Source: an uncultured Oscillospiraceae bacterium
GTDB taxonomy: Bacteria; Bacillota; Clostridia; Oscillospirales; Ruminococcaceae
Assembly: GCA_900547385.1 (NCBI GenBank)
Contig: URGQ01000031.1
Location: 1-16,645, forward strand
Length of the DNA stretch: 16,645 bases
Direction of reading: 5' to 3'
A model generated the notes under the pieces. The model ran no database searches. It was not told the DNA's origin and saw nothing but the letters and a program-made list of their open reading frames with translations. The translations under genes and the position numbers were made by a program. Of this stretch, positions 12,843-16,645 are shown piece after piece (within the stretch, counting starts at the first letter, position 1; the number at the start of each line of letters is the position of its first letter).

Positions 12843-12862
12843 TTATAACATTGCTGTTATAA
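12843..12862. promoter_or_regulatory. 20-bp palindrome in the nifJ leader, possible operator
   Basis: TTATAACA (12843-12850), TTGC, TGTTATAA (12855-12862): a perfect 8-bp inverted repeat about 35 bases downstream of the predicted transcription start and 40 bases before the ATG. Size and AT-rich symmetry fit a dimeric repressor site. The regulator is not identified. Confidence 0.5.
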
Positions 12863-12902
12863 AAATGACAAACATCTCATCTCATGCGGGAGGTACTTAC
12901 CG

Positions 12903-15900
12903 ATGAACAGAAGCATGAAAACCATGGATGGCAACAGCGCCGCGGCGCATGTGGCATACGCCTACACCGATGTCGCGGCGATCTATCCCATCACCCCCTC
13001 CAGCGTCATGGCGGAGCTGACCGACGAGTGGGCCGCCGCCGGGCGCAACAACCTGTTCGGGGAGCCGGTACGGGTGATCGAGATGCAAAGCGAAGGCGGC
13101 GTGGCCGGTACGGTCCACGGCTCGCTGGCGGCGGGCGCCCTTACCACTACCTTCACCGCCTCGCAGGGCCTCCTGCTCATGATCCCCAATATGTATAAAA
13201 TGGCCGGCGAGCTGCTGCCCTGCGTCATTCATTGCTCAGCCCGCGCGCTGGCTACCCACGCCCTTTCCATCTTCGGCGATCACAGCGATATCTACGCCTG
13301 CCGGCAGACCGGCTTTGCCATGCTGTGCACCAGCAGCGTGCAGGAGGTCATGGACCTGGCCCCCATCGCCCACCTCGCGGCCATCAAGCGCCGCATCCCC
13401 TTTCTGCACTTCTTCGATGGCTTCCGTACCTCCCACGAGATCCAGAAGATCGAGGTGTGGAGCGATGAGCAGCTGGAGGCCCTGATGGACCGCTCCGCGG
13501 TGGATACCTTCCGCTACCGCGGGCTTTCCCCCAACCGCCCCGTGCTGCGCGGCAGTGCCCAGAACCCCGATATCTTCTTCCAGGAGCGCGAGGTCGCCAA
13601 TCAGTTCTACGATACCCTCCCCCGCGTGGTGGAGGACTACATGAATAAGATCAACGCCATGATCGGCAGCAATTATCACCTCTTCGATTACTACGGCGAT
13701 CCCGATGCTGAGGAGGTCATCATCGCCATGGGCTCGGTGTGCGAGACCATCGAGGAAGTCATCGATTATAAGCGTGCCCGCGGCGAAAAGGCCGGCCTCA
13801 TCAAGGTCCGCCTCTATCGTCCCTTCAGCCGGGAGCACCTGCTGCGTGCCCTGCCCGAAACCGTCCGCTCCATCACCGTGCTGGACCGCACCAAGGAGCC
13901 CGGCTCCATCGGCGAGCCGCTGTACCTTGATGTCGTGGCGGCGCTGCGCGGCAGCCGGTTCGAGAGTATCCCCGTTTACACCGGCCGCTACGGCCTGGGC
14001 AGCAAGGATGTCACCCCCAGCCAGATCTTCGCGGTGTACCGCAATGGCAAAACCGGCGAAAAGCCCCGCTTCACCGTCGGCATCACCGATGATGTCACCT
14101 ACCTCTCGCTGCTGGAGACCGAAGCCCCCAATACCACGCCGGAGGCGACCGTCTGCTGCAAGTTCTGGGGTCTCGGCTCCGATGGCACTGTGGGCGCCAA
14201 TAAAAACTCCATCAAGATCATCGGCGACCACACCGATCTCTATGCCCAGGGCTACTTCTCCTATGATTCCAAAAAGAGCGGCGGCTTGACCGTCAGCCAC
14301 CTGCGCTTCGGCCGGGAGCCCATCAAGTCCACCTACCTCGTCACCAAGGCCGACTTTGTGGCCTGCCACAATCCCGCCTACCTCGGCAAATACGATATGG
14401 TGCACGATATCAAGCCCGGCGGCATTTTCCTGCTCAATTGCGGCTGGAGCATGGAGGAGCTGGAGCGCCGCTTCACCGGCGACGGCAAGGCCTACCTCGC
14501 CAAAAATAACATCCACCTTTACACCATCGATGCCGGCGCCATCGGCAAGGAGCTGGGACTGGGCGGCCGTGTCAATACCGTCCTGCAGGCGGCGTTCTTC
14601 CGCCTTACCGGCATCATCCCGGAGGAGGATGCCCTCCAGTTCATGAAGGATGCCGCCACCCGCGCCTATGGTGCCAAGGGTGATGACATCGTGGCCATGA
14701 ACCACGCCGCCATCGAACGCGGCTTCACCGATGCCAGGGAAGTGCCCATCCCCGCCCACTGGGCCACCCAGCGCGGCGATTTCGTCAGCTTCTATGCCAC
14801 CGGCCGGGATCCCGAGCTGGTCGAGTATGTCAACCGCATCCAGATCCCTGCTGACCTGCAAAAGGGCGATGACCTCCCCGTTTCCACCTTCCTGGGACGG
14901 GAGGACGGCCACCTGCCGCTGGGCACCAGCCAGTACGAAAAGCGCGGCATCGCGCGGGAAGTCCCCACCTGGCAGCCGGAAAACTGCATCCAGTGCAATC
15001 TCTGCTCACTGGTCTGCCCCCACGCCGTCATCCGTCCCGTCGCCATGACCGAAGCGGAAGCTGAAAAGGCCCCCGCCGGCATGCCCTCCCTGCCCATGAC
15101 CGGCCTGTCCGATCACCGCTTTGCCATCACCGCCAGCGTGATGGACTGCACCGGCTGCACTCTGTGCGTCGGCATCTGCCCCGGCAAAAAGGGCCAAAAG
15201 GCGCTGGCCATGGCCCGGCTGGAGGGCGAAAAGCCCCGTCAGGTCTACTTCGATTACGGCCGCGAGCTGACCCCCAAGCCCGCCGTGATGCAAAAGTTCG
15301 GCGCCGATACCGTTAAGGGCAGCCAGTTCCGGCAGCCGCTTTTGGAATTCTCCGGCGCCTGCGCCGGCTGCGGCGAAACCCCCTATGCCAAGCTCCTCAC
15401 CCAGCTGTTTGGTCCGCGCATGTATATCGCCAATGCCACCGGCTGCTCCTCCATCTGGGGTGGCTCGGCCCCCGGCATCCCCTATACCAAGAATGAGAAG
15501 GGCCAAGGTCCTGCCTGGGCCAATTCCCTCTTCGAGGATAACGCCGAATACGGCTACGGCATGTACCTGGCGCAGGATACCATGCGCAAGCGCCTGATAA
15601 GGGAAGCCGAAGCCCTCGTCGGCGATATCGAGGCTCCGCACGAAAAAGAGGTGCTGGAAAATTACCTCGCCACGCTGGAGGACGGCGAAGCGAACCTCGC
15701 CGCTACCGATACCCTCATTGATGTCCTTTCCAAGAGCCTGGATCCCCGCGCCCAGCAGCTTTTGCATCACAAGCAGTTCCTCAGCAAAAAATCCAACTGG
15801 ATCCTGGGCGGCGATGGCTGGGCCTACGATATCGGCTTTGGCGGGTTAGATCATGTCATGGCCAGCGGGGCCGATGTCAATGTCCTGGTCTTTGATACCG

Positions 15901-16514
15901 AGGTCTACTCCAATACCGGCGGCCAGATGAGCAAATCCACCCCCACCGGCGCTGTGGCGCAGTTTGCCGCCAATGGCAAGGAGGGCACTAAGAAGGACCT
16001 GGCCTACATGATGATGACCTACGGCAGCGTCTATGTGGCGCAGGTGGCCTTGGGCGCGGATTTCAACCAAACCCTCAAGGCCTTCCGGGAAGCCGAAAGC
16101 TTCCCCGGCCCCTCCCTCATCATCGCCTACTCCCCCTGCATCAATCACGGCATCCGCGGCGGCATGATCAATGCCGATATCGAGATGAAAAAAGCCGTGG
16201 AGTGCGGCTACTGGAATCTGTTCCGCTACGATCCCCGCCGTAAGGCGGAGGGCAAGAACCCCTTCCAGATGGATAGCAAAGCCCCCACCGGCGATTACCA
16301 GGCCTTCCTCAAAAACGAGGTTCGTTACAGCGCCCTCATGCGCACCTATCCCGAACGCGCCAGCCGCCTGTTCGACCGCGCCGAGGTCAATGCCATCGGC
16401 CGTCACGAGCGCCTGCTGCAATGGGAAGCCCTTAGCGGCAAGCTGGTCGCCGCCGAAGCCGAAGAGGTGGAGCGCGAAGCCGCCAGCCGCCGCGCCGAAG
16501 CGGAAAAGCAGTGA
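12903..16514 (+). CDS. nifJ: Pyruvate:ferredoxin (flavodoxin) oxidoreductase
   Basis: Central anaerobic enzyme: pyruvate + CoA to acetyl-CoA + CO2, electrons passing through iron-sulfur clusters to ferredoxin. The 1203 residues are the usual fused single chain. Visible in order: domain I with YPITPSS (28-34); a middle region with the EKR-type linker (about 420-490, KFWGLGSDGTVGANKNSIKI); a two-cluster ferredoxin domain with C695xxC698xxC701xxxC705 and C749xxC752xxC755xxxC759; and the TPP domain with C820xxC823, C848, GDGWAYDIGFGGLDH (from 970), NTGGQ (1004-1008) and C1079INHGI, the four cysteines of the proximal cluster. The tail from about 1160 is Ala/Glu-rich. ATG 12903 follows GGGAGGT by 8 bases. 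It is divergent from mreB and apparently monocistronic. Codons ending in C dominate, consistent with high expression. Confidence 0.97.
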   Translation: MNRSMKTMDGNSAAAHVAYAYTDVAAIYPITPSSVMAELTDEWAAAGRNNLFGEPVRVIEMQSEGGVAGTVHGSLAAGALTTTFTASQGLLLMIPNMYKMAGELLPCVIHCSARALATHALSIFGDHSDIYACRQTGFAMLCTSSVQEVMDLAPIAHLAAIKRRIPFLHFFDGFRTSHEIQKIEVWSDEQLEALMDRSAVDTFRYRGLSPNRPVLRGSAQNPDIFFQEREVANQFYDTLPRVVEDYMNKINAMIGSNYHLFDYYGDPDAEEVIIAMGSVCETIEEVIDYKRARGEKAGLIKVRLYRPFSREHLLRALPETVRSITVLDRTKEPGSIGEPLYLDVVAALRGSRFESIPVYTGRYGLGSKDVTPSQIFAVYRNGKTGEKPRFTVGITDDVTYLSLLETEAPNTTPEATVCCKFWGLGSDGTVGANKNSIKIIGDHTDLYAQGYFSYDSKKSGGLTVSHLRFGREPIKSTYLVTKADFVACHNPAYLGKYDMVHDIKPGGIFLLNCGWSMEELERRFTGDGKAYLAKNNIHLYTIDAGAIGKELGLGGRVNTVLQAAFFRLTGIIPEEDALQFMKDAATRAYGAKGDDIVAMNHAAIERGFTDAREVPIPAHWATQRGDFVSFYATGRDPELVEYVNRIQIPADLQKGDDLPVSTFLGREDGHLPLGTSQYEKRGIAREVPTWQPENCIQCNLCSLVCPHAVIRPVAMTEAEAEKAPAGMPSLPMTGLSDHRFAITASVMDCTGCTLCVGICPGKKGQKALAMARLEGEKPRQVYFDYGRELTPKPAVMQKFGADTVKGSQFRQPLLEFSGACAGCGETPYAKLLTQLFGPRMYIANATGCSSIWGGSAPGIPYTKNEKGQGPAWANSLFEDNAEYGYGMYLAQDTMRKRLIREAEALVGDIEAPHEKEVLENYLATLEDGEANLAATDTLIDVLSKSLDPRAQQLLHHKQFLSKKSNWILGGDGWAYDIGFGGLDHVMASGADVNVLVFDTEVYSNTGGQMSKSTPTGAVAQFAANGKEGTKKDLAYMMMTYGSVYVAQVALGADFNQTLKAFREAESFPGPSLIIAYSPCINHGIRGGMINADIEMKKAVECGYWNLFRYDPRRKAEGKNPFQMDSKAPTGDYQAFLKNEVRYSALMRTYPERASRLFDRAEVNAIGRHERLLQWEALSGKLVAAEAEEVEREAASRRAEAEKQ

Positions 16515-16586
16515 TTTTCGCCCCGCATTTTCACCCGCTCAAAATCCCGGCCCCGGTCTGGGCCAGCCCCTGCAAACCGCAAATTC

Positions 16587-16645
16587 GGGGCGCAGCCCGT
16601 TTCGGCTCCGCCGAAACACACGAGCTTCGCTCGTGTCGCCCGCCT
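16587..16645 (+). repeat. Partial GC-rich junction element (left half) after nifJ
   Basis: Left outer arm GGGGCGCAGCCC (16587-16598) as in the copies at 5626 and 10249. It is followed by hairpins 16599-16617 (GTTTCGGC / GCCGAAAC, loop TCC) and 16618-16636 (ACACGAGC / GCTCGTGT, loop TTC), then by GCCCGCC (16638-16644), which equals the start of the third hairpin at 7219. The window ends inside it. It begins 72 bases after the nifJ stop, where no T-run terminator is visible. Confidence 0.8.

Noticed and set aside
13236..14912. 558-codon minus-strand open frame inside nifJ
   Set aside because: Low-complexity Gly/Ala/Asp-rich translation that is the shadow of nifJ; no start signal or family motif.
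16549..16564. Intrinsic terminator of nifJ
   Set aside because: The stem has only 5 bp and no T-run follows it.

Overview
The window reads as chromosomal DNA of a GC-rich, strictly anaerobic, low-spore-type Firmicute, most likely an Oscillospiraceae gut commensal near Faecalibacterium, Gemmiger or Subdoligranulum. This is inferred from AAAGGAGG-type ribosome binding sites, sigma-A type promoters, a one-chain pyruvate:ferredoxin oxidoreductase, the clostridial order mreB-mreC-mreD-mrdA-minD-like-mgsA, and GC-rich hairpin repeats in almost every large gap. No species can be named from sequence alone. No tRNA, rRNA, CRISPR array, prophage or transposase gene was seen.

Layout. (1) 119-1102 (+): gpsA (glycerol-3-phosphate dehydrogenase), ending in a long bidirectional terminator shared with the convergent gene 1181-1729 (-), a small two-TM DUF3592-like protein. 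(2) 1834-5519 (-): hisS then aspS, in the order usual for Firmicutes but split by a terminator after hisS, a repeat cassette, and a near-consensus promoter for aspS. (3) 5773-12285 (-): the rod-shape / lateral-wall cluster mreB, mreC, mreD, mrdA (PBP2), then a MinD homologue and mgsA. Genes often found in this cluster in clostridia (minC, minE, rodA) are absent. A terminator after mrdA and a candidate promoter before the MinD homologue suggest two transcription units. (4) 12903-16514 (+): nifJ, transcribed divergently from mreB, with a palindrome in its leader.

The most unusual content is not protein-coding. Six GC-rich elements (four complete, two cut by the window ends) lie in intergenic gaps. 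Each consists of a 12-14 bp outer stem enclosing two or three 7-9 bp hairpins, nearly all with 3-nt loops and with zero or one unpaired base at the junction: a potential three- or four-way junction (cloverleaf or cruciform) in DNA or RNA. Stems differ between copies by compensatory changes, so pairing rather than sequence is conserved. They sit where ancestral operons are interrupted.

Two proteins carry telling losses. The MinD homologue lacks both P-loop lysines, the Walker B aspartate and the C-terminal membrane-targeting helix, so it is probably not an ATPase of the normal Min type. The methylglyoxal synthase has Asn and Thr where the E. coli enzyme has Asp91 and His98. PBP2 carries a run of five 18-19 residue repeats in its N-terminal half.
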